A DNA stretch of 64,000 nt, taken from positions 1-64,000 of the forward strand of contig CAKSEO010000006.1 of assembly GCA_934446565.1 (NCBI GenBank), in the 5' to 3' direction. Every line of letters begins with the position of its first letter. Within the stretch, counting starts at the first letter, position 1. Source of the stretch: an uncultured Oscillospiraceae bacterium (GTDB lineage: Bacteria > Bacillota > Clostridia > Oscillospirales > Ruminococcaceae). Shown here piece by piece: positions 50,793 to 59,492 of this stretch. A program made the position numbers and the translations under genes. The notes below the pieces were generated by a model that was not told where the DNA came from, made no database searches, and saw only the letters and a program-made list of their open reading frames with translations.

Positions 50793-51323
50793 TCAGTCCG
50801 GGAACTCGGAAAGCTCCCTGATGAACACATCCGCGAACTGTGAAACATCCCCGCGTGGAGCGGTGTTGGGGTCGTAGATACCGATGACCCGGAATCCGGC
50901 GTTGTGAGCAGTTTCAGCGCAGTAGGCGGAATCCTCGACCACGGTGCATTCTGAAATTTGAGCTCCCAGCCGTTCCGCAGCCTGTAGGAAAATATCCGGC
51001 TTGTCCTTATGCGCTCCAGCTTCGGTGCAGTCAAGATAGAACCGGAAAAACCTGTCCAGCCCGAATTTCTTCATGAACGGCTCGGAGACCCAGCGGTCGG
51101 TTGCGCTCGCGATGCACATCACCGCACCCGCAGAACTGAGCCGCTCCATCAGCTCAAGCGCGCCGGGACGCGGCTGGATTATCTCCGCGTACTTTTCTTT
51201 CATTGCAAGCCGTACCTGCTGCATGCGCTCCTTGTCGTAACGCTCGTCCTCCCGGAAACTGCCGTACCAATAGCCCATGCTGTCCGCGAGGGTACCGTCC
51301 AGGTCAAATATGTAGTATTTCAT
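50793..51323 (-). CDS. HAD-family phosphatase
   Basis: A 176-residue hydrolase with motif I DLDGTLADS (6-14), motif II ASATD, the conserved Lys in HKDKPDIF, and motif IV VVEDSAYCAETAHNAG. A small helical cap follows motif I. The pattern is that of beta-phosphoglucomutase/pseudouridine phosphatase-like HAD proteins; substrate cannot be named. It starts 12 bp after the GH3 gene and probably shares its transcript. Confidence 0.88.
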   Translation of the reverse strand: MKYYIFDLDGTLADSMGYWYGSFREDERYDKERMQQVRLAMKEKYAEIIQPRPGALELMERLSSAGAVMCIASATDRWVSEPFMKKFGLDRFFRFYLDCTEAGAHKDKPDIFLQAAERLGAQISECTVVEDSAYCAETAHNAGFRVIGIYDPNTAPRGDVSQFADVFIRELSEFPD

Positions 51324-51335
51324 AACGTTCTTCCT

Positions 51336-52541
51336 TTATTCTATAATTCCGTAATTCAGTTTCATCAGCAGCACCCGCGTGACTGCCTCGTTGATACGCC
51401 CCGCAGGTATCTCGCCGGACTCCACCGCCGCAGTCAGCGCCTCCGCAGCCGCCGCGTAATCAGTGCAGCACAGCAGGTCTGCTCCGGCTTTCAGCGCTGT
51501 TACCGCCGCGTCGTTTTCGCCGCAGTATTCGCCTACAGCGTCCATCGAGAGGTCGTCGGTCATTGCAGCGCCGGTGAATCCCTGTTCCCGCAGGAACGCA
51601 TACATCTTACCGGACAGCGACCCGGGCAGGCTGTCGTCGATACAGTTCACGATATTGTGCGACACCATGACCACCGGTGCGCCCGCGGAAATACCGGCGC
51701 GGAACGGCTCGAGGTCAAGGTCGTCAAACTCGGACAGCGGGCGCTCGTCTATCGAAATCCCCGTGTGGGTATCCAAATTGTTTCCGTAACCCGGGAAGTG
51801 TTTCAGGGCGCATATCAGCCCGCTCTGCCCGTAACTGCCGACTGCCGCGCTCACTGCCTGCGTCACCTGCTGCGTGTCAGTGCCGTAGGCGCGGTCGTAG
51901 ATGAAGTCGGTTTCGGAGCGCGGGAGGTCGCATACCGGAGCGAGGTTCATATTCAGCCCCAGCCGGCTCATCAGTCCGGATATCTCCCGCGCTTCGGAGC
52001 GCACGGCGTCCAGACCCTGCGCGAGTACCTCGGACTGGGCAGGGAACGGCTCCGCGCGGTACTGCGGGTACTTTGAGATGCGCACCACTGTGCCGCCCTC
52101 CTCGTCCGCCGCGAACAGCATTCGCAGCTTTGACGCGCCTTGTATCGCTGCGATGTCCGCGGTTATCTCCTCCGGGGTGCTGTCGCGGAAGTCCGCTCCG
52201 AACATCACATAACCGCCCAGATGGTACTTCTGCACTTCCGACAGCGCATTTTCCCCGGGGTATCTCGCGAGTATCACCTGACCTGCCTTTTCTGCGGCGG
52301 TCATTCCGGAAAGTATCTCGGCTGCGCGCTGTTCAGCCGGGGAAGTGGGGTCAGTGGGGTCAGTAGGTTCAGCGGACCTGGTTTCTTCGGCGGTTTCCGT
52401 CGGGAGTGCGCCGCCGGGGTCCGTGTTTTCTGTGGAGCTTGTGACGACCGATGGCACTGGAGATTCCTCAACGCGGTCGGTGGATTGGCAGCCGGTCAGC
52501 AGTATCAGCATTCCTATTATATAAAGCATTAACTTTTTCAT
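51336..52541 (-). CDS. GH3 beta-N-acetylhexosaminidase-like lipoprotein
   Basis: Surface lipoprotein of 401 residues: lipobox LLTGC (Cys18), a Thr/Pro/Ser-rich linker (about 20-70), then a single GH3 barrel. KHFPGYGNNLDTHTG carries the Asp-His pair typical of NagZ-type enzymes, and AMTDDLSM holds the likely nucleophile Asp. No second GH3 domain follows. A role in cell-wall or N-acetylglucosaminide turnover is inferred from family. The linker repeats EPTDPTDPT. GAAAGGAGCG precedes ATG 52541. Confidence 0.9.
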   Translation of the reverse strand: MKKLMLYIIGMLILLTGCQSTDRVEESPVPSVVTSSTENTDPGGALPTETAEETRSAEPTDPTDPTSPAEQRAAEILSGMTAAEKAGQVILARYPGENALSEVQKYHLGGYVMFGADFRDSTPEEITADIAAIQGASKLRMLFAADEEGGTVVRISKYPQYRAEPFPAQSEVLAQGLDAVRSEAREISGLMSRLGLNMNLAPVCDLPRSETDFIYDRAYGTDTQQVTQAVSAAVGSYGQSGLICALKHFPGYGNNLDTHTGISIDERPLSEFDDLDLEPFRAGISAGAPVVMVSHNIVNCIDDSLPGSLSGKMYAFLREQGFTGAAMTDDLSMDAVGEYCGENDAAVTALKAGADLLCCTDYAAAAEALTAAVESGEIPAGRINEAVTRVLLMKLNYGIIE

Positions 52542-52566
52542 TATGTTCGCTCCTTTCTCTTATAGT

Positions 52567-52595
52567 ATTGTACAGCCTTGCACGAAAAAAGTCAA
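52567..52595 (-). promoter_or_regulatory. Promoter of the GH3 / HAD unit
   Basis: On the minus strand, -35 TTGACT (52595-52590), 17-bp spacer, -10 TACAAT (52572-52567). Confidence 0.8.
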
Positions 52596-52643
52596 GCGCC
52601 GGGATATAAACTGAGCCTATAACCAGCTATAGAAATAAAGGAT

Positions 52644-52672
52644 TGGACAAATACCTACTACTGTGATATACT
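52644..52672 (+). promoter_or_regulatory. Promoter of the leader peptide / metY transcript
   Basis: -35 TGGACA (52644-52649), 17-bp spacer, -10 TATACT (52667-52672). The predicted start near 52679 lies 26 bp before the leader ORF. Confidence 0.72.
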
Positions 52673-52704
52673 TAGTACAGAAAGAAAAACACGGAGGTGC
52701 TGAA

Positions 52705-52782
52705 ATGAATATATCAAACTTCATCAAAGCAATAAAGAACACTACCGACCGAATGTGTTGCCGCTCCGCACGAATGTGCTGA
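52705..52782 (+). CDS. Cysteine-rich leader peptide of metY
   Basis: A 25-codon reading frame with a strong site, GGAGGTGCTGAA, before its ATG. It encodes MNISNFIKAIKN then TTDRMCCRSARMC and stops at TGA. Three cysteines and two methionines lie in the last nine codons, directly in front of an enzyme of sulfur amino-acid synthesis. Two short hairpins that share one arm follow the Cys codons (GCAC-GAAT-GTGC and GTGC-TGATA-GCGCAC, about 52768-52790). No T run is seen, so control, if real, is more likely at translation or mRNA stability than at classical termination. Confidence 0.7.
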   Translation: MNISNFIKAIKNTTDRMCCRSARMC

Positions 52783-52850
52783 TAGCGCACCTAAAAAACT
52801 GAACAGAACAAACGAACGAAATTCTAATTAATATTTGGAGGATAAACACC

Positions 52851-54143
52851 ATGTCAGAGAACAAGAACTACAGATTTGAAACCTTACAGCTCCACGTTGG
52901 CCAGGAGCAGCCCGATCCCGCTTCCGACGCACGCGCAGTGCCGATATACGCTACCACTTCCTACGTTTTCAAGAACTCCGCTCACGCAGCCGCACGTTTC
53001 GGCCTTGCTGACGCGGGCAACATCTACGGCAGACTTACCAACTCCACCCAGGACGTATTTGAGAAGCGTATCGCAGCTCTCGAGGGCGGCGTAGCTGCAC
53101 TTGCGACAGCTTCCGGTGCAGCAGCCATCACCTATACCATCCAGGCGCTGGCAAAGCAGGGGGAGAACATCGTTGCAGCAAACACCATCTACGGCGGCAC
53201 ATATAACCTGCTGGAACACACTCTCCCACTGTATGGCATAACCGCAAAGTTCGTTGACCCCTATGTTGAGGGCTCCTTCGAGGCGGCTATCGACGAGAAC
53301 ACCAAGGCTCTGTACGTTGAGTCCCTGGGCAACCCGAACTCCAACGTTGCGGACATCGAAACACTTGCAAAGATCGCTCACAAGCACGGCATCCCGCTGG
53401 TAGTGGACAGCACCTTTGCAACTCCCTACCTGCTCCGTCCGATCGAGTACGGCGCTGATATCGTTGTTCATTCCGCTACCAAGTTCATCGGCGGTCATGG
53501 CACAGCGATCGGCGGCGTTATCGTAGACAGCGGCAACTTCGACTGGAAGAAGTCCGGCAGATACGCATGGATCTCCGAGCCGAACCCCTCCTACCACGGT
53601 ATCAGCTTCTCCGACGCAGTAGGCGCGGCAGCGTTCGTTACCTACATCAGGGCTATCCTCCTGCGTGACACCGGCGCGACTATCTCTCCGTTCCACGCAT
53701 TCATATTCCTCCAGGGTCTGGAAACTCTCTCACTGCGCGTTGAGCGCCACGTATTCAACGCCATCAAGGTAGTTGAGTACCTCAGCAAGCACCCGCAGGT
53801 AGAGGCTGTACATCACCCCTCGCTCGCTTCCGAGCCTACTCACGAGCTGTACAAGAAGTACTTCCCGAACGGCGGTGGCTCTATCTTCACATTCGAGGTA
53901 AAGGGCACTGCGGAGGACGCTCAGAAGTTCATCGACAATCTTCCGATATTCTCTCTGCTTGCTAACGTTGCAGATGTTAAGTCCCTGGTCATCCACCCGG
54001 CGTCCACCACACACTCTCAGCTCACTGAATCCGAGCTGCTGGAGCAGGGCATCAAGCCGAACACCATCAGACTTTCCATCGGCACAGAGCACATCGACGA
54101 CCTCATCGAAGCTCTGGACACTGCATTCGCAGCTATAAAGTAA
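52851..54143 (+). CDS. metY: O-acetylhomoserine sulfhydrylase
   Basis: PLP-dependent enzyme of 430 residues that makes homocysteine (or methionine from methanethiol) from O-acetylhomoserine. The opening ETLQLHVGQEQPDPAS, the RLTNSTQDVFEKRIAALEGG segment, the PLP-lysine motif HSATKFIGGHG and the C-terminal IHPASTTHSQL and RLSIGTEHIDDL are diagnostic. TTTGGAGG precedes ATG 52851. It is transcribed alone from a promoter 180 bp upstream, with the cysteine-rich leader ORF between. It supplies the same pathway as metK. Confidence 0.95.
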   Translation: MSENKNYRFETLQLHVGQEQPDPASDARAVPIYATTSYVFKNSAHAAARFGLADAGNIYGRLTNSTQDVFEKRIAALEGGVAALATASGAAAITYTIQALAKQGENIVAANTIYGGTYNLLEHTLPLYGITAKFVDPYVEGSFEAAIDENTKALYVESLGNPNSNVADIETLAKIAHKHGIPLVVDSTFATPYLLRPIEYGADIVVHSATKFIGGHGTAIGGVIVDSGNFDWKKSGRYAWISEPNPSYHGISFSDAVGAAAFVTYIRAILLRDTGATISPFHAFIFLQGLETLSLRVERHVFNAIKVVEYLSKHPQVEAVHHPSLASEPTHELYKKYFPNGGGSIFTFEVKGTAEDAQKFIDNLPIFSLLANVADVKSLVIHPASTTHSQLTESELLEQGIKPNTIRLSIGTEHIDDLIEALDTAFAAIK

Positions 54144-54184
54144 TTTCCACCGTTTGCATTGGTTTTTCCTTACTGAATACTTTT

Positions 54185-54212
54185 CCCCGGGCGGAAGCCC
54201 GGGGAGTTTTTT
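54185..54212 (+). terminator. Terminator of metY
   Basis: CCCCGGGC, loop GGAA, GCCCGGGG, AG, then seven T. Confidence 0.92.
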
Positions 54213-54222
54213 TCGATAATAT

Positions 54223-54248
54223 GATCCCGCAGCGTGAACTGCGGGATC
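54223..54248. terminator. Terminator of the secreted FN3-like protein gene
   Basis: GATCCCGCAG, loop CGTGAA, CTGCGGGATC form a perfect ten-pair stem directly after the minus-strand stop codon. Confidence 0.75.
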
Positions 54249-54251
54249 AGT

Positions 54252-55517
54252 TTATTTAACTGTGATGGTGTTCGACCACTTGCTATAAAGCGTCTTTTTG
54301 CCTACTGGTTTCACATAACCGCGGATACGGAATTTATAGGTATTCTGATCGGTGTTGAGATTTTCCGCCATGTAAAGCCGCGGGAATGTCCCCACCGTCG
54401 CAAGCTTCGTAAATTTTCCGCCGTTTACCGACATGTAGACCTGGTAGCCGTCAACTCCGGATTGTTTCTCCCAGTCGATGGTAACGTTATACAATGCCTT
54501 TCCACGCAGCTTGATGGTGGGTTTATCCGGCGCCTTTGTTTCTTCCGGGATTCCGCGGAGCTGTATTTTCTCAGAGCTGCCGATGAGCGTCTTTTTTCCG
54601 GAGGTTATTTCGTACATTCCGGTCACGGCATCTGAAAGCAGCGATTTCGCCGCCTTGCTGCCGGATTTAAATGAAAATGCGTATTTCACTGTACCGTCAG
54701 CCTGCTGCTTTGCGTCAACGTACATTTTGGCAGATATGTCCTTGCCATCCTGTTTCGAAAGATAAGTAATACTGCCGTCCTGTTTCATCGTCAGCGTCGT
54801 GGCGGTATTGCCGCACCACAGTCCGAGTTTCAGAACAGCGTTCTTTGTATTGCGGAATTTCGTGTAATCCGCCGCAGGAACAGTCAGAACAGCGCTGATG
54901 TGCTTTTTGCGGAACGTGTTTTCCTGAAGCTCAAACGATACTGTTTCTCCGATCCATCGTGCCGGGACCGACAGTTCGTTTCCGTATTTTCCTACTTCGA
55001 CCGGGTCAAGGTAAACATTGCTGAATTTGCACAGAAGCTGTGTGCAGCCGGTCAGATACGGCATGAAACTGCTGATTGTCTTGTCGGTCGCGCTGAACTT
55101 CCAGCGGAATCCCCAGGAATCGCCGTCGGCGGTGCCGTACAGTCCCTCAAGGCTCATTGCCGAATTCCAGGTGGAGTATTCAAGATAGCCCTTTCCGGAA
55201 ACGCCGCAGTAGACTTTCTGTCCGCCCTCGTAGCCTGGTATTGCGGGCTCTGGGGATTTTTTCGTGAAGTCTGCCGCGATAAAGATGAACATTTCCTTGT
55301 CAGCTGTATACAGCTCCACCCGGAATCCCTTTTCGTTGTTGACAAAGGTTTTGTATTGTTTCTCAGTCAGTCCGTTGAGGTCGATAGTGTAGTACTCTCC
55401 CTCAAGCCTGCCGGTGACAGTCAGAGCGGATTTTGCGCCGGCAGTGACGTTAACGCAGAACATAGCGGGAAATGCGGTCAGGATTGCTATAAATAGTGAG
55501 ATCAGTCTCTTTTTCAT
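54252..55517 (-). CDS. Secreted protein with C-terminal FN3-like domain
   Basis: Exported protein of 421 residues. A signal peptide (1-27, ending near NVTAGAKS) is followed by about 300 residues with no recognised family, rich in beta structure, and then a fibronectin-III-like domain (about 335-421; IDWEKQSGVDGYQVYMSVNGGKFTKL in part, ending YSKWSNTITVK). The middle has two repeats of a TxGRLEGEYY/LSVPARWIGET kind of strand pattern. Start ATG 55517 has AGGAGGGG upstream. Cell-surface or polysaccharide binding is plausible but not shown. Confidence 0.75.
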   Translation of the reverse strand: MKKRLISLFIAILTAFPAMFCVNVTAGAKSALTVTGRLEGEYYTIDLNGLTEKQYKTFVNNEKGFRVELYTADKEMFIFIAADFTKKSPEPAIPGYEGGQKVYCGVSGKGYLEYSTWNSAMSLEGLYGTADGDSWGFRWKFSATDKTISSFMPYLTGCTQLLCKFSNVYLDPVEVGKYGNELSVPARWIGETVSFELQENTFRKKHISAVLTVPAADYTKFRNTKNAVLKLGLWCGNTATTLTMKQDGSITYLSKQDGKDISAKMYVDAKQQADGTVKYAFSFKSGSKAAKSLLSDAVTGMYEITSGKKTLIGSSEKIQLRGIPEETKAPDKPTIKLRGKALYNVTIDWEKQSGVDGYQVYMSVNGGKFTKLATVGTFPRLYMAENLNTDQNTYKFRIRGYVKPVGKKTLYSKWSNTITVK

Positions 55518-55547
55518 TGTTGCCCCTCCTAAATATACTATAATAAT

Positions 55548-55576
55548 ATTATAACAGCACAATAATTGTAAGTCAA
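55548..55576 (-). promoter_or_regulatory. Promoter of the secreted FN3-like protein
   Basis: On the minus strand, -35 TTGACT (55576-55571), 17-bp spacer, -10 TATAAT (55553-55548). Confidence 0.85.
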
Positions 55577-55722
55577 CATGCAAATTTGCATTATTTTTTA
55601 ATGCGATATGTAAATATAACATTTTTCTACAAAATGAAATTGTCATATAAAATCGCAAATTGTAATACTATACTTGAAATATACAAATAGTATAGCGCAA
55701 ACACATTTATTGCGTGATTTTG

Positions 55723-55751
55723 TTGACAAACAGCCATAATAGGTGTATAAT
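55723..55751 (+). promoter_or_regulatory. Promoter of the ECF sigma factor gene
   Basis: -35 TTGACA (55723-55728), 17-bp spacer, -10 TATAAT (55746-55751). The leader is about 130 nt and holds no feature that is recognised. Confidence 0.85.
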
Positions 55752-55889
55752 TAAAATGTATGGTCTTTTATGATAGGGCTTTGTTGCCCGGCGGAAAAAA
55801 TTCTGCATAAATTTTCTGAATTGTTGAAACTTTTTTCATTTTGTGCCTGACTTCAATTATGCAGGCAGTTAAGCGAGGTGAGCAACTGC

Positions 55890-56435
55890 GTGGGAAATCC
55901 AGATTTAGACAGCTATTTTGACGCTGTATACGCCGAAACTTTCAATTCCGTTTCAAGATTTGTGGTGAGCCACGCAGCCCGTTTCCAGGATTCTGAGGAT
56001 ATTGTTCAGAATGTCTACACGAGATTCTATAAAAGAATTTCGGAAAAGGGGTACGCTGATATCGAATCAGCGGAGGCTTTCCTTATTAATATAGCAAAGT
56101 TTGAGTGCCGGAGCGTGTTCTCTGGCTTCATGCGCCGCAAGGATCGCGATGTCATGCTCTCTGAGATAGACGACGATCAGGCGGCAGCGTTCGAGGCGGA
56201 GATGTCCCGGGATCAGAAGCTACTTGAGGACGTCATGGCTGATAAGCTGCTTGCAAAGCAGATCTTCGACGATATTATGTCCGGAGATGAGACTGTGGGC
56301 AAGATATTCTACCTGCATTTCGTCTGCGACATGAAGCTTGAGGAGGTCGCGAATCAGCTTGATATGCGGCTTTCCACCGTCAAGACCAAGCTTTATCGCA
56401 CCATCGAAAAACAGAAAAAGAAATTCGGTATCTAA
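55890..56435 (+). CDS. ECF-type RNA polymerase sigma factor
   Basis: Sigma-70 family protein of about 181 residues with only regions 2 and 4. Region 2 carries SEDIVQNVYTRFYKRI; region 4 carries FYLHFVCDMKLEEVANQLDMRLSTVKTKLYR in part, its helix-turn-helix. Start GTG 55890 has GAGGTGAG upstream; GTG 55878 is an alternative that adds four residues. The gene after it encodes a membrane protein with a short cytoplasmic N-terminus, the usual position of an anti-sigma partner. Confidence 0.9.
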   Translation: MGNPDLDSYFDAVYAETFNSVSRFVVSHAARFQDSEDIVQNVYTRFYKRISEKGYADIESAEAFLINIAKFECRSVFSGFMRRKDRDVMLSEIDDDQAAAFEAEMSRDQKLLEDVMADKLLAKQIFDDIMSGDETVGKIFYLHFVCDMKLEEVANQLDMRLSTVKTKLYRTIEKQKKKFGI

Positions 56436-56475
56436 CGACCGAATGTTATATCCAGTCGAAATATTACCAGAAGTT

Positions 56476-56558
56476 TCGACAGCGTGCTATTCCAAAACGT
56501 ATAATAATGTTGGATATTACGCATAGTTTTGACATAGCATTCTAAAAAGGCATATAAT
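56476..56558 (+). promoter_or_regulatory. Two tandem promoters before the anti-sigma-like gene
   Basis: Promoter 1 has TCGACA (56476-56481) and TATAAT (56500-56505). Promoter 2 has TTGACA (56529-56534) and TATAAT (56553-56558). Both have 18-bp spacers, similar spacer bases (GC, ATTC, AAAA) and the same TATAATAAT end, so they look like a 53-bp duplication. Confidence 0.65.
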
Positions 56559-56585
56559 AATACATGAGAAAGGAGGTCTGCCCGT

Positions 56586-58895
56586 ATGAATAAAAATGAA
56601 TTCTACAAACAGCTTATGAGCGAGTATTCGTTCGACGCCGATAAAATTCGTGCTAATGCGAAGCGCGGCAAGAGTGCGCGGCAGAAGCTCCAGCCCATGT
56701 ATGTAGGCATGACTGCGGCTGCGGCTGCGCTTGTCGTCACCGTGGGAACTCTCGCGGCGGTGAACCTGACGAAGAACAACGGCGTTTCCTTGACAGACTC
56801 AGGTCTTGCGACGCTTTCTGCAAACGACAGGGTCATCCACGCGATAGAGCAGCTCGAAAAGGAGCGCGGCAGCGAGGAATCCAAGGACTTCCTCGTGAAT
56901 TTCACGGCTTCGATGTCCCCGGCAGAAGTGCAGGCAGTGCTTACGCGCTATGTTGACGGTTCCATGCCAGTAAAAATGCTGTACTTTGCAGACGGCACCA
57001 GGATGAATTCCACGGACAGCATCGGAGAGGTTTTCACTTCCGGCGCTGACTATAAAATAACCGCTGCGGCGGTGTACTGCACCGGCGACATTGCGACAAA
57101 GCTCCAGAGCGACCCCGCAGTTTTCCTTATTGAATCCATGACCGAGAGCGACTATGAAAGCGTAACTCCGGTCAATATCGGTGACGTCGATACTACCGAG
57201 GTGACGCTCCCTGATAATTCCAATGTCGTGATCCCTCCGGAAAAGCCGGATAACAGTATTATTGCTGAGCCCGGCGGTAACGATACTTCCGAGGGGCTTG
57301 ACGGAACGGTGGAGCCCGAAGCAACTGAGGAGATGGACGGCACCAGCGAGCCTGGCACATCTGTAGCCACGGCAGAGGTCGTGACAGAAGATGCAGGCGG
57401 CAGCGAGGATAACTCTACCGTCACTAACGAGGTCCCTGAGGAGACGACCAGACCGTCTGAAACGGAAACTCCGTCAACAAGCACCGGAAGCGAGGAGGCT
57501 GATCAGACTATTCCGTCCGAGAGCACTCATCCTGCCGAAGCGCTTCCCGCTGGCGTAGAGCTTCCGCAGAATGTTCCAGCGACGAATTATACCGCCTACG
57601 TTGAGGCTGACACTGCGTTCTTCCTTACCGAGGACACTTTCTTTGTAAGAAATCGCTCCGGCGTTTCGCTGTACCGTTACGCGGACGGCTCAGAGACGCT
57701 GATCTGCTCTGAGTCTATTGACGAACCCAAGATAGTTTGGGTCGCTGAAAACGGCGGAAAGCTTATCGTCAGCGGCATAAGCGAATTCGGCACCCGCGGC
57801 AGACTTCTTTGCGTGGACGCTGAATCGGGGGACATCACTGATCTCCATGCAGAGGATATGGTAATGTCCGGCGTGCTCCAGAGCGCAAGTTATAATGCGG
57901 ATAGTCAGCTTCTCGTGATGAATGTCCGCGAGGATGGAATGTACTACATCATCACAGCTTTCTGTGACCTGTCGGATTCCGATTATATCGCGACCCCCTA
58001 TGAATCTTCGAACAAGATAACAATTGCAGCCGCCAATGCCGGCGTTGTTTACTTCACTGAGACCTACGGCGGAAGCACAAAGCTGATGTCTGTTGACAAA
58101 AACGGCAATGTCGCTAATCTTCATGACTTTGGTAATAATGTTTCCGTGAGCAGAAACCTTGCATTCACACATGCTGTGTTCACTCCCGAGACTGGCTCTG
58201 TTATTGGCTTTACCGAGGTGTTTGATCCGGCTGCAGGAAAACTTATACAGCTGAACGATTCCGATACTGGCAGCGTTTATTTCGGTTCTTCAAAGCACAG
58301 TTTCAGCTGCGACGGCAGCGTTTATACCGTGTCCGGCGGGGAAGTCATCAGTTCAGGCGGGCTTTCCACGACCGCAGCCATCGACTACAGAAAGAGCTTT
58401 TCTGAAAAGTATTCAGCGGCGGCGTCCAATGGATACGTTAAGATAACTGACAGTATCTACACTGCGGCAAATAAATCCTCGCTCATGACATTCAGCGAGA
58501 TAACTGAAAATTCAAGCGCAGACCTGCGCAGGGCAGTTGATCAGGCAATTGGACTTAATAACGCGATAGCCCTCGGACAGTGCAGACAGAGCGGAATAAC
58601 GACCCCTGAAACATTGGTGGATTGCATAAAGTACTGCTATACTGATAAAGCGGTAGACGAGCTGATAAATCGCTGCGGAATAAGCACGCTCGGCGCGCTC
58701 CACTATTCAGACGGTGGTCTGACGCCAATAAATGGCACAGATACTACGCTGGTCATAAGCAGCGAGAATTCCGACAGCGCGTCTGGCATGCTGTACATCA
58801 AGGCGGGCAGCTATGCCGGGAAGACAGCATACCGGTCAGTTGGAGTAAGCTTCTCCAAGGTGAACGGCAGCTGGAAGCTGGATTCCGTGATTTAA
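56586..58895 (+). CDS. Membrane-anchored anti-sigma-like protein with extracellular beta domain
   Basis: Protein of 769 residues: cytoplasmic N-terminus of about 38 residues (MNKNEFYKQLMSEYSF), one membrane helix (about 40-62), an extracellular helical region (about 75-200), an acidic Thr/Ser/Glu/Pro-rich linker (about 205-325), and a beta-propeller-like region (about 335-620) plus a C-terminal domain. The layout fits an anti-sigma or sensor partner of the preceding ECF factor, but no zinc-binding ZAS motif is visible in the N-terminus, so the inhibition mechanism is unclear. AAGGAGG precedes ATG 56586. Confidence 0.72.
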   Translation: MNKNEFYKQLMSEYSFDADKIRANAKRGKSARQKLQPMYVGMTAAAAALVVTVGTLAAVNLTKNNGVSLTDSGLATLSANDRVIHAIEQLEKERGSEESKDFLVNFTASMSPAEVQAVLTRYVDGSMPVKMLYFADGTRMNSTDSIGEVFTSGADYKITAAAVYCTGDIATKLQSDPAVFLIESMTESDYESVTPVNIGDVDTTEVTLPDNSNVVIPPEKPDNSIIAEPGGNDTSEGLDGTVEPEATEEMDGTSEPGTSVATAEVVTEDAGGSEDNSTVTNEVPEETTRPSETETPSTSTGSEEADQTIPSESTHPAEALPAGVELPQNVPATNYTAYVEADTAFFLTEDTFFVRNRSGVSLYRYADGSETLICSESIDEPKIVWVAENGGKLIVSGISEFGTRGRLLCVDAESGDITDLHAEDMVMSGVLQSASYNADSQLLVMNVREDGMYYIITAFCDLSDSDYIATPYESSNKITIAAANAGVVYFTETYGGSTKLMSVDKNGNVANLHDFGNNVSVSRNLAFTHAVFTPETGSVIGFTEVFDPAAGKLIQLNDSDTGSVYFGSSKHSFSCDGSVYTVSGGEVISSGGLSTTAAIDYRKSFSEKYSAAASNGYVKITDSIYTAANKSSLMTFSEITENSSADLRRAVDQAIGLNNAIALGQCRQSGITTPETLVDCIKYCYTDKAVDELINRCGISTLGALHYSDGGLTPINGTDTTLVISSENSDSASGMLYIKAGSYAGKTAYRSVGVSFSKVNGSWKLDSVI

Positions 58896-58907
58896 ATAAC
58901 GATTCAG

Positions 58908-58940
58908 AACCGTCCGCGGTAAACGGGCGGTTCTTGTTTT
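58908..58940 (+). terminator. Terminator of the anti-sigma-like gene
   Basis: AACCGTCCG and CGGGCGGTT arms with a CGGTAAA loop, then CTTGTTTT. Confidence 0.75.
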
Positions 58941-58954
58941 ATCTGGAGGTTAGA

Positions 58955-59323
58955 TTGAAAGCAGGTATCATTATTGCAGCCGTGCTTGCCGTCGTCGCAG
59001 CGGGGTGTATTGCGGCGTTCATCATAATGCGGAATGTTCCGGTAGAAGCGCCCGCAGCCGAGATACGCGTTGACGGCGAGGTCGTACGCGTTCTTCCGAT
59101 GGACCAGGACGCGGAATATACTGTTGAAACAAAGTACGGGAAGAATACTGTTCAGGTCAGCGGCGGAGAGGTGCGTATAACATCCGCTGACTGTCCGGAT
59201 AAGGTCTGCGTAAAAACCGGCGGGATCTCAGGCGGGGTGGTGCCTATAATCTGCCTGCCGCATAGATTGGAAGTAAGGGTCATAGATTCAGCGCAGGCTG
59301 AGTTTGACGCAGGAACGTTTTAA
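58955..59323 (+). CDS. NusG domain II membrane-anchored protein
   Basis: About 122 residues: an N-terminal membrane helix (about 3-25) and an extracellular NusG domain II-like beta fold (EIRVDGEVVRVLPMDQDAEY; then VRITSADCPDKVCVKTG and PIICLPHRLEVRV). The three cysteines and CLPH motif are typical of this family in gut Firmicutes. Function is unknown. Start TTG 58955 has GGAGG 5 nt upstream; a TTG at 58934 lies inside the terminator stem and is rejected. Confidence 0.8.
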   Translation: MKAGIIIAAVLAVVAAGCIAAFIIMRNVPVEAPAAEIRVDGEVVRVLPMDQDAEYTVETKYGKNTVQVSGGEVRITSADCPDKVCVKTGGISGGVVPIICLPHRLEVRVIDSAQAEFDAGTF

Positions 59324-59373
59324 CAATATATGTCATATTCCTGCGGTGAAAAGTGAAATTTTTGAAAAAAGTA

Positions 59374-59402
59374 TTAACATTTCAGCTGAAATGTGCTATA
59401 AT
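59374..59402 (+). promoter_or_regulatory. Promoter of the class A PBP with internal palindrome
   Basis: -35 TTAACA (59374-59379), 17-bp spacer, -10 TATAAT (59397-59402). ACATTTCAGCTGAAATGT (59377-59394) is a perfect 18-bp palindrome that fills the spacer. A repressor bound there would block polymerase directly. Confidence 0.68.
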
Positions 59403-59492
59403 ATAATGTGTATCTCTGAATGAATCGGGATACTTTTGACTTAGGATACAGACAAACCGCGCTGCGATACGCTGCGCAGGGGTGATCAGGGT

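Noticed and set aside
55752..55889. Possible riboswitch in the leader of the ECF sigma gene
   Set aside because: The leader is about 130 nt but no conserved aptamer motif or terminator/antiterminator pair could be recognised.
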